Shown here piece after piece: positions 13,733 to 21,449 of a stretch of DNA of 64,000 bases; the first letter of the stretch is position 1; each line of letters begins with the position of its first letter. The DNA lies in contig CM046838.1 in NCBI GenBank assembly GCA_025618425.1, positions 11,970,466 to 12,034,465 on the forward strand. The letters are read 5' to 3'. This DNA comes from Heliocidaris tuberculata (lineage: Eukaryota; Echinodermata; Echinoidea; Camarodonta; Echinometridae). A model generated the notes under the pieces. That model saw nothing but the letters and a program-made list of their open reading frames with translations. It had not been told where the DNA came from and made no database searches. A program made the translations under genes and the position numbers.

Positions 13733-16700
13733 GCCATTGTCAATGTCAATGTCATCAACAACTTTTTGCTCATTTTTTGCATATAATGTTTAAATATACA
13801 TATTTATTTATTTTCCTTGAAAGATAGCTATTTTTATCACCTGTGGAATGCTATTTATCTTGATTTCCTTGTTTATAGGATGAGAGCTCTGAAGGATCAA
13901 TATGACCTGAAGGTCCATGAGGCCCAACTTCTGGAAGAGAGGTTGAAACAAGGCACACATCACAGCAAGCTAGAGGAAATCAATGCTCTCAAGGCCTCAG
14001 TTGGTTAGTAGCATGTTCATATCATAATTGTAAATATTATTATTATTGTTTGTGTAACTTGAAGCTAGTGACTGCAAAATGTAACTGCAAATTGAACATG
14101 ACGTGCAATTTATGGTAACAAATGATCAAAACAATCTGTCAAAAGATATTATGCGTAAAACTTTTAGCAAACACCACGGGATGTACATCAGTGAATTGCA
14201 CACTTTTTGCATGTAGAGTACAAACCTCTCTGGATTTATGATTCATGTGATCGAGGTTGTGTTATTGTTGTGTTGATACATGTATAAAGATTCTACATGC
14301 ACACACAGATACTAATTTGAAGGTGAATGCAGAATTAAAAAAAAACAATATGTTTTCATTTGTAAAATACTTTTGTTTAGAGATATTTGAATGGATGATA
14401 TGGCTTAAGGTTCTTGTGACTATTTTCCACCTAATTGGTAATATATATCAAGTGATCATGCTTTCCAATACGTTTTAACATAATCATGGCTGAGTGAATG
14501 ACAATTTAATGATGATTATTCCATCTGTCTGATTACAGAGGAGCAAGAGAAGATGATTGGTGATGCTAAGACCAAACAGAAGGAAATGGCAGAGAAAACC
14601 AAGAGCTTGGAAGAGAAGATCAAGAATGCTGCAGCCGTCAGGGAGAGAGAACTCAAGACAGCAGAACAAGAGGTTACCAAAGCCAAGAAGAAGGCTGAGG
14701 AGACAAATAAACAGATGAAACAGAAACAACAGGTTTGTAATACTGGTGGTAGACTTAGACCTATGAGGCAAGAAGAATTTGAAAAATAGGAAAAGATACA
14801 GTGTCATGAGAAAGGAAGAGAGATGAGCATAATCTATCAAAAATAATCAATTTTGTATGCTTTCTTGTGGAAAGAGTAATACATGTGTATCAAAACTTGT
14901 TTCCAAGTTGTGTAGGAATTTTGCGAATGGAAAGATGAAGATATTCATTGAAATCATTATTTTGTTCTTGTCTTTTCTTAACAACTACGAACAATCTGAT
15001 ATAAGAAAGAATTTCAGGGAATAGTGTACCAATCAAGAAATTTCCAACCATAATCCTGGTACATTTAGATTGAAACTTGCACAAAACAGCATTGAATAAG
15101 AATCAGTACTTGTTCTTATTTTCTTCACGTCTTCAGGAGATGAACAGTCTTCAGTTTGAGGTGGATAACCTGAAGCAAGAACTCGCCAAGTATGATGACC
15201 AGCTGACCGCCAGTGACCAGGCCATTGAAGCAATCCAAGCTCAGCAGGAAGGGATGGAACAGCAGGCCAAGGAATCAAAGGTCAGTGATCATGTCACACT
15301 GATTTTTGAACCCTGAACTGTGGGGGGGGGGGGGGGAATACATTGATATTTTCTTCTTAATGTTGCTTGGTATCACATTTTGATATCTCTGTCATGGAAG
15401 ATATGCCCATATTTGTGTACTCAGTCATGTATACCACTCTAGTTCAAAGTGTGATGATTCTTTCAAGGGATCAACTTAAACTTGATACATGTATCAGTTT
15501 GCATCTACTGTACATGTATGTGGCGAGAAGATCAAAATAATTTTGTATTCATTGCATCATTTAACAAATTCAATCCACATACTTGTAAAAATCTTTTTAG
15601 TTTGGTTATATTGTTTCCTATGTAACCATTAGTCTTTACAACAAAAAAAGAAACAGGCATGTGAAATTTCCGCGTTTACGCGAATTTCCGCTTTTTTAAA
15701 ATCATTTTCTCACGTTTTTTTTTCACTTTCCGCGTTTTTTTCTCTCTGGGTAATGAAAAACACAGTCTAGTCTCGTACCATGCTTTTTGTCAAAATATAA
15801 ACGTATTTGGAGCTGCTCATTACGCGAGCAATTATTATTCATGTCTAAAAACGCCTGGTAATAGAGACTATCCAATCCGGTATTCTGGTTTCACGCTGCA
15901 GTGCGTGGCGGCCTAGCAGTGCACTGCTAAGCAGCCGCGCCGGGTTAGCAATCGAGTGGCACGGGGAAGCTCTGGGGGCGATAGCCGGTCTCGCATGTAT
16001 CGCGCGGCGTTGGTCAAGTTGCTTCAGCTGGTAGCTGTGTCTTCGAGTGGTACTTCGAGCGGGACTTCGAGTTCGTTTGGATAAATTTCTTCCGCGTTTC
16101 CAACACAGTTATGCACCATCTTGGTACTTGTTTTGAATTTTTTATTTACTGATGTGAACTTCACAAGAGGAAATTAAATCATGGCTTCTACTTCCAAGGA
16201 TCAAAATTACGTGGAGCGGGGCTCGCGTGATGATAAGGCATCAATTGACAAGAAAGACCCTCTCGTTAAAGAGATTAGTATTAGTAAACAAGAAAAGTAG
16301 GAAAAGCATATAGTCTGTGAGTACCATATTAAAAACTGAAGTAATTTTGAACTGTGAGTGTGTTTGATACTTAATACAATAATAATATGTGTGTGTATTT
16401 GTGTTAGCGTGCAAATTTATTAGTGTGTCAATTATTTGTGTTTTTCAAGAAAAATATAATTATTATAATTAATTATCTATCAAATCATAACACACCTACC
16501 CAGATACAGTTAATCCTAAGCCTGAATTTCCTCTCTTGGTATGCACCAGATTTCACAATTTCAAGTTCAAAAACTGCAAAGCTCCCTACCGTGGGAGGGG
16601 GGTGACCCCCCTCCCACACCCTCCCCCCACTCGGTCGCTCCGCTCCCTCGCAATGTCACTAATTTATTTTCCTCTTTTTTTTTCTTACCTCACTCACATG

Positions 16701-17243
16701 CCTGAGAAAGAAAAGAGCCCAAACCAAACACAATATAGATTAGGAATTCTCTCTAGCATTCAATGATGAACCTTTCCATAATTTTTCATAGGACAAGGTG
16801 AAGGAGTCCAAGAAGGAGCTTGATAGACAGAAGGAGAAACTGAAGGAGAAGAACCAAGACATCCAGGCAAAGATCAGTGAGAGGGAGTCTCTGAAGAAAG
16901 AAGACCAGGATACTCAGCTTCAAATCAAGGAACAAGAACATGTAGCAGCTAAGATCCAGAGGGACAGTGCAGATGCTGTACACAGGGTAGGTATTGGGTT
17001 TCATGTTTGAATGAGTAGGGTGTGGTGTGGGGCTGAAGAAAGAGCAACAGGATACTTAGCTCGAAATTGAGGAACAGGGTCATAATGCAGCCAAGATGCA
17101 AAGGGATAGGGCAGAAACTGTTTGCAGGGTAGGTAACAGGCTTAATGTTTGGAGTTGGTAGGGGTAAGGGAATGGAGGGTCTGAAGAAGGACCAAAATAC
17201 TGAGCTCCAGATCAAGAAACAGGAACATGTCCCAGCCAAGATC

Positions 17244-17278
<35 letters not shown>

Positions 17279-20200
17279 GAAGTACTACAGGTTACATTTA
17301 AACTGTAGTGAATTCTTTGCATTAGTAGAGCGGACACAAACTCAACAGCAACCACTCTTGATTTCACTTCTATTTCATTAGGTTGAGAATCTAATGGCCA
17401 AGTATGAATGGATAGCCTCTGAGCGTCAGTTCTTTGGACAACCCAACACAGCTTATGATTTCAGCAGCTCTGATCCCAAAGAGAATGGACGTAGACTGCA
17501 GAAGCTTCAGGAAACCAAGGAGAAGCTTGGAAAGAGTGTCAACATGAGAGCTATGAATATGCTGAGCAAGGCTGAGGAGAAGGTGAGTCAAAGGAGAAGG
17601 ATGCTGCAAGAAAATTGATTTTATTTGATTGAATTTAACTAGTTGAATACAGGTCACTTCGGTTTCCATAGAATCCAGCCCATGTTATGTTGGGCACCTC
17701 TGCTTACAGACAGTTTTATGTTTTTGAACTCATCAGTAGTTAGTTTAGAGTGTTTATTTACATTATAAAATTAATCATCAATGTACATCAAACAATTGAT
17801 GATGATAAAACAAAATAATTTTGGTTATGTGTATTATGTCTAAAGTAAAAAAAAGTATGGAAAATATGCCAGATGAAATACTTCAATTCTTTAATATTGA
17901 TAAGATGTGATTTTAATGTGAGTGCAGGAGTGCCTGCAGTCTACAGATCAAGATGAGTCAGAATTAGGAAGTACCGCTGATGTACATATGAATTCTATTT
18001 GATATGCTACAGTCGGCATGTTTTCATTTTCATTCTTTTCATTTCTTCTCACATTGTCCCAATGATCTCTGTATTTTCAATGTTTTCATCTTTCATACCC
18101 TCTGTATTTTCTTACCCCCCAAGTACAACGAGCTGATGAAGAAGAAGCGTATTGTTGAGAATGATAAACAGAAGATCATGGACACCATCAGAGAGCTAGA
18201 TGAGAAGAAGAATGAAGCCCTCAAGAAAGCCTGGCAACAAGTCAACAAGGTAATACCTTTGTCATAATGCCAAACTAACTCCACACTGATTCCAAACCAA
18301 TCGGTTTCTTGGACATTCGGGGCAATGAAATTGTTTTTTTTGGGGGGGGGTCTGGTGCCGGTATTGTTTTAGTCTCATTGGTGTAACTGAGGTATAACAA
18401 GTTTAACAACATGTTTGTCTGGAGTTAATGGGCATGCAATTGTATAATATTAAATAGAGATTTATTAAAAAAGATTATGTGCTGGATAGAAAGGGCCTTG
18501 TCAGTACTATAGACCCTCTGTAAACTGTCAAAAGGTTAAAATTATCTTCTGTCAGCGGAAAATGTAAGTTCATCGTGTAGTCCAATTACTACATGTATCT
18601 TCAAATGGTTTCCGGTTTGTTGTTCTTTAAGAGTGCATCGCACTCTCTTTTATGGTATTTCATCTTGCTGAGGATATATTTGTACCTTGATTTTATTGGG
18701 GGGGGGGGGGGGGCCTGTGTATTCTAGAAAGTATTTTATCATGCGGGAAATGGTAAACTCCATAATATATTTTCCTATCCAGCAACACTACATGTCCAGT
18801 CATAAGAGGCATTTTATTCATTCAGCCTAGTACAGCTTTGGATTATGTGTGTTTTTGAAACCTGTGGTAAAAAATTTGGGATAAAGTAAATATTTTGGAG
18901 GGTTAATGTCTGTTATTGACATGACCAATCAATGCTATAAAACTGTTCATATCCTTGACAAAGTAATGCAATAAAAATGTAAATTCAGATTATGTGCATA
19001 GACAATTGCAGTTGCCTTGATCTCTAATCTTTATTAATGTTTCTTTGTAGGATTTTGGCTCCATCTTCTCCACTCTGTTACCTGGGACATCAGCAAAGTT
19101 GACCCCACCGGAGGGTATGGGTATCCTGGATGGACTAGAGGTTAAGGTAGCCTTTGGGGATGTCTGGAAGGAGAGTCTTCAGGAGCTTAGTGGAGGTCAA
19201 AGGTCAGTGTGAAAAGAAGGATGATGAAACATGGAGTTGACTTGTACTCCCACATTTACACTTTCATCTGGAAATCAGAACAATTCCTGCATGAATAGAG
19301 TTATTGTATCATGAATATTTATCAGGGACCTCTCAACATGAAGTTACCTACTGTATATACTCCAATAAAATATCAATGGAGTGTACGTAAATGTGTAGAC
19401 TATGTAGACTATGTCAACGTGACTGAAGGTGACAACCCCGCAGAGTTTTTTCCCTCTCGTACACTTGACATTAATAGTGTTACATGTAATCCTAGAAGTC
19501 TGTTCCTGATCTTATAGATCCATGGTAGCCATTAGATAATTATATCATGGGTAGCTGACAGTCCTGTCCTTAATCCTATCTTTGCTTTTCATCTTCCTTA
19601 TGCACAGGGCATTTTCTTTGTCTTCATTTGTAACTTTCCTAACCTGTTCTTTATCCCATAGGTCTTTAGTGGCACTCTCCCTGATCCTGTCGCTGCTACT
19701 CTTCAAACCTGCCCCGCTGTATATCCTGGATGAGGTTGATGCAGCCCTGGATCTCTCTCATACACAGAACATTGGTCAGATGCTGAGGACTCACTTCAAA
19801 CACTCACAGGTCAGTAGCATCCCGACCCTCTTCATAAATATGCCATTACCTGCAGCTGTACTTGTTATTGGGAATTTCAAGTACAAGGACTGCTGGATTA
19901 CCAAATTAGCCAGGATGAGGTTAAATCACATAATGGAACTTACAACATAGTACTTGAGTAGGGCAATTACTAAAGTACAGTTAACTTTGCGGAAGTCGAA
20001 TCTGTTGGGACCACACAAAATAGTTCGACTTATGCAAAATTCGACTTAGGAATTGTAAATTACACATATTTTGCATAGTTTGGTCAAAAAAATTGATTCG
20101 ACATAGGGAAAGTTCAACTTATGCGACTTCGAGTTATGCAAGGTTAACTGTACAATCTTTGAGAAAATTAATTTCCAAAAATAACATGGTTTGGGTTAAG

Positions 20201-20915
20201 TTACCACCTCGCATTCATATGGATGTTCATACATGTATATGATAATTTTGCTTTTTGGGGCATCCCAAGAATTCCTTGAGATGTGTGGTAACCCACAGTT
20301 GTCAAAAGTATAAAATGTTTATTTAATCTTTGTGTGCATAGATTAAAAAAATAGTTCATTAAAAAGCTTGCATTCTATGAAATGTCCAAATTATTCAAAT
20401 AATTGTTTAAAAGTATGTCTCTCTACACAGGGATGCCACTTTTCAGGCAAAAGCCTGAATTCAGGCCCAAGCAACTTATTTTCAGGCCATAGAAAACACA
20501 TTTTTTTGGTACAAAATGGCTCATTCTTGATGATTTTCAGGCTTTCATATCAATTCTAAGTGGCATCCCTGTCTGCAATATTATTAACAGTTCCAGATTT
20601 TTATTACTGGTTAAATGAATATCAATCACTCAAAGTTGAGTGTAGTTCATTATAGCCCACTTAATACCGTTTTACTTCTCTTGGTCTCTCCAGTTCATCG
20701 TCGTGTCCCTCAAGGATGGAATGTTCAACAATGCCAATGTTCTTTTTAAGACCAAATTTGTTGATGGGGTATCTACTGTAACCCGCTATGCTCAGCAGCA
20801 GTCATCAATCCCGCCAGCCATTCCTGCGTCCTTTGCCAGGGGTAAGACCACCACCACCAAGAAGACAACGGCTAAAAGAGCTAGGACAGAACCCCTTGCA
20901 GAGAAGACCAATTAA
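1500..20915 (+). CDS. SMC2: SMC2, condensin core ATPase subunit; complete, 24 coding exons
   Basis: SMC2 pairs with SMC4 as the ATPase core of condensin I and II, which compact mitotic chromosomes in the nucleus. Joining the 24 exons listed separately gives 3642 nt, an intact frame of 1213 residues, against about 1,200 in vertebrate SMC2. Visible in order: N-terminal ATPase half with FKSYAQRT and Walker A GLNGSGKS (residues 32-39); Q-loop Gln147; conserved [12 protein letters not shown] (about 164-175); first coiled-coil arm (about 180-500); hinge (about 525-675, ending LTGGARN); returning coiled coil (about 680-1030); signature LSGGQ (1086-1090); Walker B YILDEVD with catalytic Glu1115; D-loop ALD (1119-1121). 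The last 30 residues form a variable Lys/Thr/Arg tail. The ATG is the family start ([16 protein letters not shown]) with A at -3. No frameshift or missing catalytic residue is seen. Two introns hold decayed tandem copies of exons 7 and 19. Confidence 0.97.
2074..2531. mobile_element. 458-bp inverted-repeat element in intron 1
   Basis: Starts CAGTAGAGGCACACGACC and ends with the matching complement of CAGTAGAGGGGCACGGCC. The arms continue with TTTGGGAGACTGTCT-like sequence. ATGGG flanks both sides (2069-2073, 2532-2536), suggesting a 5-bp target duplication. Non-coding. Confidence 0.75.
2843..2992 (+). CDS. SMC2: SMC2 exon 2 (residues 57-106)
   Basis: Begins [12 protein letters not shown] after a TGCCAG acceptor and ends TVSRQ before GTGCGG, phase 0 at both ends. 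It covers the conserved DNKKQSP-like surface of the SMC2 head (here NRDKKQSP). Confidence 0.96.
3134..3279. mobile_element. 146-bp palindromic MITE, copy A (intron 2)
   Basis: Ends GGCCCTCTTGCATAAAAAG with a near-perfect complement; the arms consist of TTGCG(T)TTAA units around a 45-bp unique centre. The same element occurs in opposite orientation at 49707-49853. Confidence 0.9.
3752..4262. mobile_element. 511-bp TTAA-flanked inverted-repeat element (intron 2)
   Basis: The left end TTAAAGGTCATGTAAAGT and the complement of the right end, TTAAAGCTCATGTACAGT, match over about 28 bp. TTAA at both ends suggests a piggyBac- or Kolobok-type non-autonomous element. The interior has a CpG-rich block near 4020-4080 but no frame. 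Confidence 0.7.
4354..4476 (+). CDS. SMC2: SMC2 exon 3 (residues 107-147)
   Basis: Encodes [13 protein letters not shown] through NNPHFLIMQ; the final Gln147 is the Q-loop residue. Flanked by TGCACAG and GTAAAG, phase 0 at both ends. Confidence 0.97.
4838..5013. mobile_element. MITE with G/C-run ends (intron 3)
   Basis: GGGTTTCGCAAAGAGCTTAAG at the left matches the complement of CTTAACTCTTTCTGAAACACCC at the right. About 176 bp, non-coding. Confidence 0.7.
5314..5352 (+). CDS. SMC2: SMC2 exon 4, 39-nt small exon (residues 148-160)
   Basis: A 13-codon exon, [13 protein letters not shown], between TTTCTTTCAG and GTGAGT. It is too short for ordinary ORF calling but is required to join exons 3 and 5 and is nearly invariant in SMC2 proteins. 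Confidence 0.96.
5891..6001 (+). CDS. SMC2: SMC2 exon 5 (residues 161-197)
   Basis: Encodes [15 protein letters not shown] and the start of the first coiled-coil arm. Acceptor CTCCCAAG, donor GTAAGT, phase 0. Confidence 0.96.
6300..6515 (+). CDS. SMC2: SMC2 exon 6 (residues 198-269)
   Basis: Encodes EEITPTL and the family-typical [11 protein letters not shown] motif, then coiled coil. Acceptor GTCCTAG, donor GTGAAT, phase 0. Confidence 0.95.
6618..7160 (+). pseudogene. Four decayed tandem copies of the 5' part of exon 7 in intron 6
   Basis: Segments starting near 6637, 6791, 6918 and 7035 resemble the first 30-60 nt of exon 7 (starting 7176). The first reads [10 protein letters not shown] then a stop, against exon 7 [10 protein letters not shown]; the third reads [11 protein letters not shown]; the fourth reads [14 protein letters not shown] against [14 protein letters not shown]. 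Flanking intron sequence (TGTAAATATGAT-like) repeats too, so the unit is about 117-154 bp and includes the splice-acceptor region. They look like decayed exon duplicates; the third and fourth share an open frame to 7157. Not included in the SMC2 coding sequence. Confidence 0.65.
7176..7388 (+). CDS. SMC2: SMC2 exon 7 (residues 270-340)
   Basis: Coiled-coil exon starting [10 protein letters not shown] after TTTTTTCAG and ending KSYTE before GTAATG; phase 0 at both ends, so duplicates of it could be spliced in without a frameshift. Confidence 0.95.
7788..7980 (+). CDS. SMC2: SMC2 exon 8 (residues 341-404 plus 1 nt)
   Basis: Coiled coil ending with the family motif [11 protein letters not shown] and ADQLM. 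The donor GTAAGT follows one base of a split codon. Confidence 0.95.
8050..8510. repeat. GA-rich purine tract in intron 8
   Basis: Imperfect (GA)n with AAAC tetranucleotide runs near 8222-8247. It gives long spurious Leu/Ser open frames on the opposite strand. Confidence 0.85.
8588..8763 (+). CDS. SMC2: SMC2 exon 9 (residues 405-463)
   Basis: Starts with the last two bases of Thr405 and encodes Lys/Glu-rich coiled coil ending KTKLE. Acceptor GTTTCAG, donor GTAAGA. Confidence 0.95.
8945..9240. repeat. GAT/GGT-rich simple sequence in intron 9
   Basis: Imperfect (GAT)n and (GTG)n tracts; open frames here are low-complexity Met/Val or Ile/Thr strings without exon character. Confidence 0.8.
9310..9428 (+). 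CDS. SMC2: SMC2 exon 10 (residues 464-502 plus 2 nt)
   Basis: Encodes [14 protein letters not shown] onward, corresponding to the EAEMKKLNYEE region of vertebrate SMC2. Ends with AG of a split Arg before GTAAAT. Confidence 0.95.
9751..9771 (+). repeat. C21 homopolymer forming the polypyrimidine tract of exon 11
   Basis: Twenty-one consecutive C residues run directly into the CAG acceptor at 9771-9773, so the whole polypyrimidine tract is a slippage-prone mononucleotide repeat. Confidence 0.95.
9774..9912 (+). CDS. SMC2: SMC2 exon 11 (residues 503-549), start of hinge
   Basis: Encodes [18 protein letters not shown] and the first hinge strand [11 protein letters not shown]. Donor GTCAGT, phase 0. 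Confidence 0.95.
10116..10256. mobile_element. Palindromic MITE in intron 11
   Basis: Terminal inverted repeats GGCCCTGTAACATAAA (10116-10131) and complement (10241-10256); the interior is a series of direct and inverted GATTGATTTTTACGATC-like units. No open frame. Confidence 0.8.
10550..10696 (+). CDS. SMC2: SMC2 exon 12 (residues 550-598), hinge
   Basis: Encodes [16 protein letters not shown] and the hinge motif [11 protein letters not shown]. Acceptor TCTATTAG, donor GTCAGT, phase 0. Confidence 0.96.
10817..11210. mobile_element. Fold-back minisatellite in intron 12, flanked by a 12-bp direct repeat
   Basis: The left arm (to about 11009) is a run of imperfect GGACAACTACCCCC units; the right arm (about 11010-11204) is the same unit in reverse complement, so the block can fold on itself. 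Both sides carry GATCTCCATGAT (10805-10816 and 11211-11222), which looks like a target-site duplication. No coding capacity. Confidence 0.75.
11901..12023 (+). CDS. SMC2: SMC2 exon 13 (residues 599-639), hinge
   Basis: Encodes [13 protein letters not shown] and the hinge motif [12 protein letters not shown]. Acceptor TTTGCAG, donor GTATGT, phase 0. Confidence 0.96.
12183..12516. mobile_element. 334-bp MITE in intron 13
   Basis: GGCCCGTATTCTCAAAAGG at the left and its near complement, ending CAAGAATACGGGCC, at the right. Non-coding; target duplication not clear. Confidence 0.75.
12598..12679 (+). CDS. SMC2: SMC2 exon 14 (residues 640-666 plus 1 nt), end of hinge
   Basis: Encodes [17 protein letters not shown] and DPSGTLTG, the Gly-rich end of the hinge. 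Ends with one base of Gly667 before GTATTT. Confidence 0.95.
13195..13330 (+). CDS. SMC2: SMC2 exon 15 (residues 667-711 plus 2 nt)
   Basis: Begins [13 protein letters not shown] and enters the second coiled-coil arm. Acceptor TTTTTCAG, donor GTAAGA; AA of a split Lys is at its end. Confidence 0.95.
13440..13760. repeat. ATC trinucleotide repeat in intron 15
   Basis: Imperfect ATC/ACC repeat with a pure (ATC)24 run at 13661-13732. Both strands are open (poly-Ile or poly-Met) but this is simple sequence. Confidence 0.95.
13879..14003 (+). CDS. SMC2: SMC2 exon 16 (residues 712-753 plus 1 nt)
   Basis: Encodes [20 protein letters not shown] and [12 protein letters not shown], coiled coil. Acceptor TTTATAG, donor GTTAGT, with one base of Glu754 at the end. 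Confidence 0.94.
14539..14732 (+). CDS. SMC2: SMC2 exon 17 (residues 754-818)
   Basis: Coiled coil including the family-like [18 protein letters not shown] stretch. Acceptor GATTACAG, donor GTTTGT. Confidence 0.95.
15137..15280 (+). CDS. SMC2: SMC2 exon 18 (residues 819-866)
   Basis: Coiled coil [18 protein letters not shown] onward, phase 0 at both ends. Acceptor CGTCTTCAG, donor GTCAGT. Confidence 0.95.
15654..16704. mobile_element. DNA-transposon-like insertion (TIR CAGGCATGTGA) in intron 18
   Basis: The left end CAGGCATGTGA (15654) matches the complement of the right end TCACATGCCTG (ending 16704). AGAAA directly flanks both sides (15649-15653, 16705-16709), consistent with a 5-bp target duplication. 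Inside are a CpG-rich block (about 15880-16030), a 39-codon open frame (16181-16300) and a CTCCCTACCGTGGGAGGGG block with GGTCGCTCCGCTCCCTCG. Superfamily not assigned. It explains most of this long intron. Confidence 0.6.
16181..16300 (+). CDS. 39-codon open frame inside the intron 18 insertion
   Basis: Opens [18 protein letters not shown] and ends SISKQEK, hydrophilic and charged. It follows the CpG-rich block and may be the truncated N-terminus of a transposase or other element protein. Not recognised; could be chance. Confidence 0.25.
   Translation: MASTSKDQNYVERGSRDDKASIDKKDPLVKEISISKQEK
16792..16986 (+). CDS. SMC2: SMC2 exon 19 (residues 867-931)
   Basis: Coiled coil [18 protein letters not shown] to DSADAVHR, phase 0 at both ends. 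Acceptor TTTTTCATAG, donor GTAGGT. Its last 33 codons are repeated twice downstream in the intron. Confidence 0.95.
17030..17278 (+). pseudogene. Two tandem decayed copies of the 3' part of exon 19
   Basis: Copy 1 (17030-17128) covers 33 codons, reads GLKKEQQDT, stop, [16 protein letters not shown], and even keeps the donor AGG/GTAGGT; one nonsense change (TAG for the CAG of exon 19) breaks it. Copy 2 (from 17178) reads [20 protein letters not shown] without a stop and dissolves into a (GA)n run at about 17248-17276. The unit repeats every 142-148 bp, intron sequence included. Compare exon 19: [20 protein letters not shown]. Confidence 0.85.
17382..17582 (+). CDS. SMC2: SMC2 exon 20 (residues 932-998)
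   Basis: Encodes the highly conserved [10 protein letters not shown] and [12 protein letters not shown] motifs where the second coil returns to the head. Acceptor TTTCATTAG, donor GTGAGT, phase 0. Confidence 0.96.
18124..18249 (+). CDS. SMC2: SMC2 exon 21 (residues 999-1040)
   Basis: Encodes [18 protein letters not shown] and ends WQQVNK. The acceptor is ACCCCCCAAG, another C-run acceptor; donor GTAATA. Confidence 0.96.
19051..19202 (+). CDS. SMC2: SMC2 exon 22 (residues 1041-1090 plus 2 nt), ABC signature
   Basis: Encodes [12 protein letters not shown] and the ABC signature LSGGQ at its end. Acceptor CTTTGTAG, donor GTCAGT after AG of a split Arg. Confidence 0.97.
19662..19809 (+). CDS. 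SMC2: SMC2 exon 23 (residues 1091-1140), Walker B
   Basis: Encodes SLVALSLIL, Walker B YILDEVD with catalytic Glu and D-loop AALDLSHTQ. Acceptor TCCCATAG, donor GTCAGT. Confidence 0.97.
19976..20152. mobile_element. Tc1/mariner-like MITE in intron 23
   Basis: Ends TACAGTTAACTTTGC and complement GCAAGGTTAACTGTA, with TA at each end as in Tc1/mariner insertions. The interior repeats GACTTATGCAAAATTCGACTT. 177 bp, non-coding. Confidence 0.75.
20428..20571. mobile_element. hAT-like MITE in intron 23
   Basis: CAGGGATGCCACTT at the left and AAGTGGCATCCCTG at the right, 144 bp; the CAGGG ends are typical of hAT elements. The flanking 8 bp are similar but not identical. Confidence 0.65.
20694..20915 (+). 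CDS. SMC2: SMC2 exon 24 (residues 1141-1213 and stop)
   Basis: Encodes [18 protein letters not shown] and DGVSTVTRY, then a variable tail with [15 protein letters not shown], a possible nuclear localisation signal. TAA ends at 20915. Confidence 0.96.
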   Translation, partial: FIVVSLKDGMFNNANVLFKTKFVDGVSTVTRYAQQQSSIPPAIPASFARGKTTTTKKTTAKRARTEPLAEKTN

Positions 20916-21347
20916 TTTCCTGAAAACTAGTAGTGTTCATCACCATTCGCTTTTAGTCTGTATCAAACATTTACTGGTGGATTTCTTCAAACTAAAATCT
21001 AAATCTGAAATTTGAGCCCCATTATGTTGTCACTTTATCAAAGATTTTGATGAAAACATGAGAGATGCCATTTACACATCCAAATTTTGGTGATATGTTT
21101 TGTAGTCTTGCAAATGGAGAGTCTTCCTAAATAATCAGCGAGAGCAGTGAATTTCTCAGTAGTAGAAATGTGTATTGGCTTAACTTCATACATGGGTGAC
21201 TGGTCATTTGTACATAGTGATATTTTATACTTATTCAGATTTGTAATGTATTTGTTGTACAGTGTCTGTTCCATGACGAAGTAATGACAGAAATGGTATA
21301 TATGAATGTGAAGGAAAATTTTATGTGGAACCTGATGCAGTTCTAGG

Positions 21348-21443
21348 AATAAATTTACTTGTAGAGGTCAGTGAAAAAAATAAGCGGGGGCTAAGGGTGA
21401 TTAGACCCTGAAACTCTTGAAAAAGCCACCATAAATGAATAAA
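21348..21443 (+). terminator. SMC2: Two candidate SMC2 poly(A) signals
   Basis: AATAAA occurs at 21348-21353 and 21438-21443, 430-530 bp after the stop codon. Either would give a plausible 3' UTR; which is used cannot be told from sequence. Confidence 0.45.
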
Positions 21444-21449
21444 GAGCCA

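Noticed and set aside
13433..13786. Overlapping 105-117 codon frames on both strands in SMC2 intron 15
   Set aside because: They are poly-Ile and poly-Met readings of an ATC repeat with no splice or protein character.
14484..14840. 118-codon - strand frame opposite SMC2 exon 17
   Set aside because: It is the antisense shadow of a coiled-coil exon whose sense frame fits SMC2 exactly.
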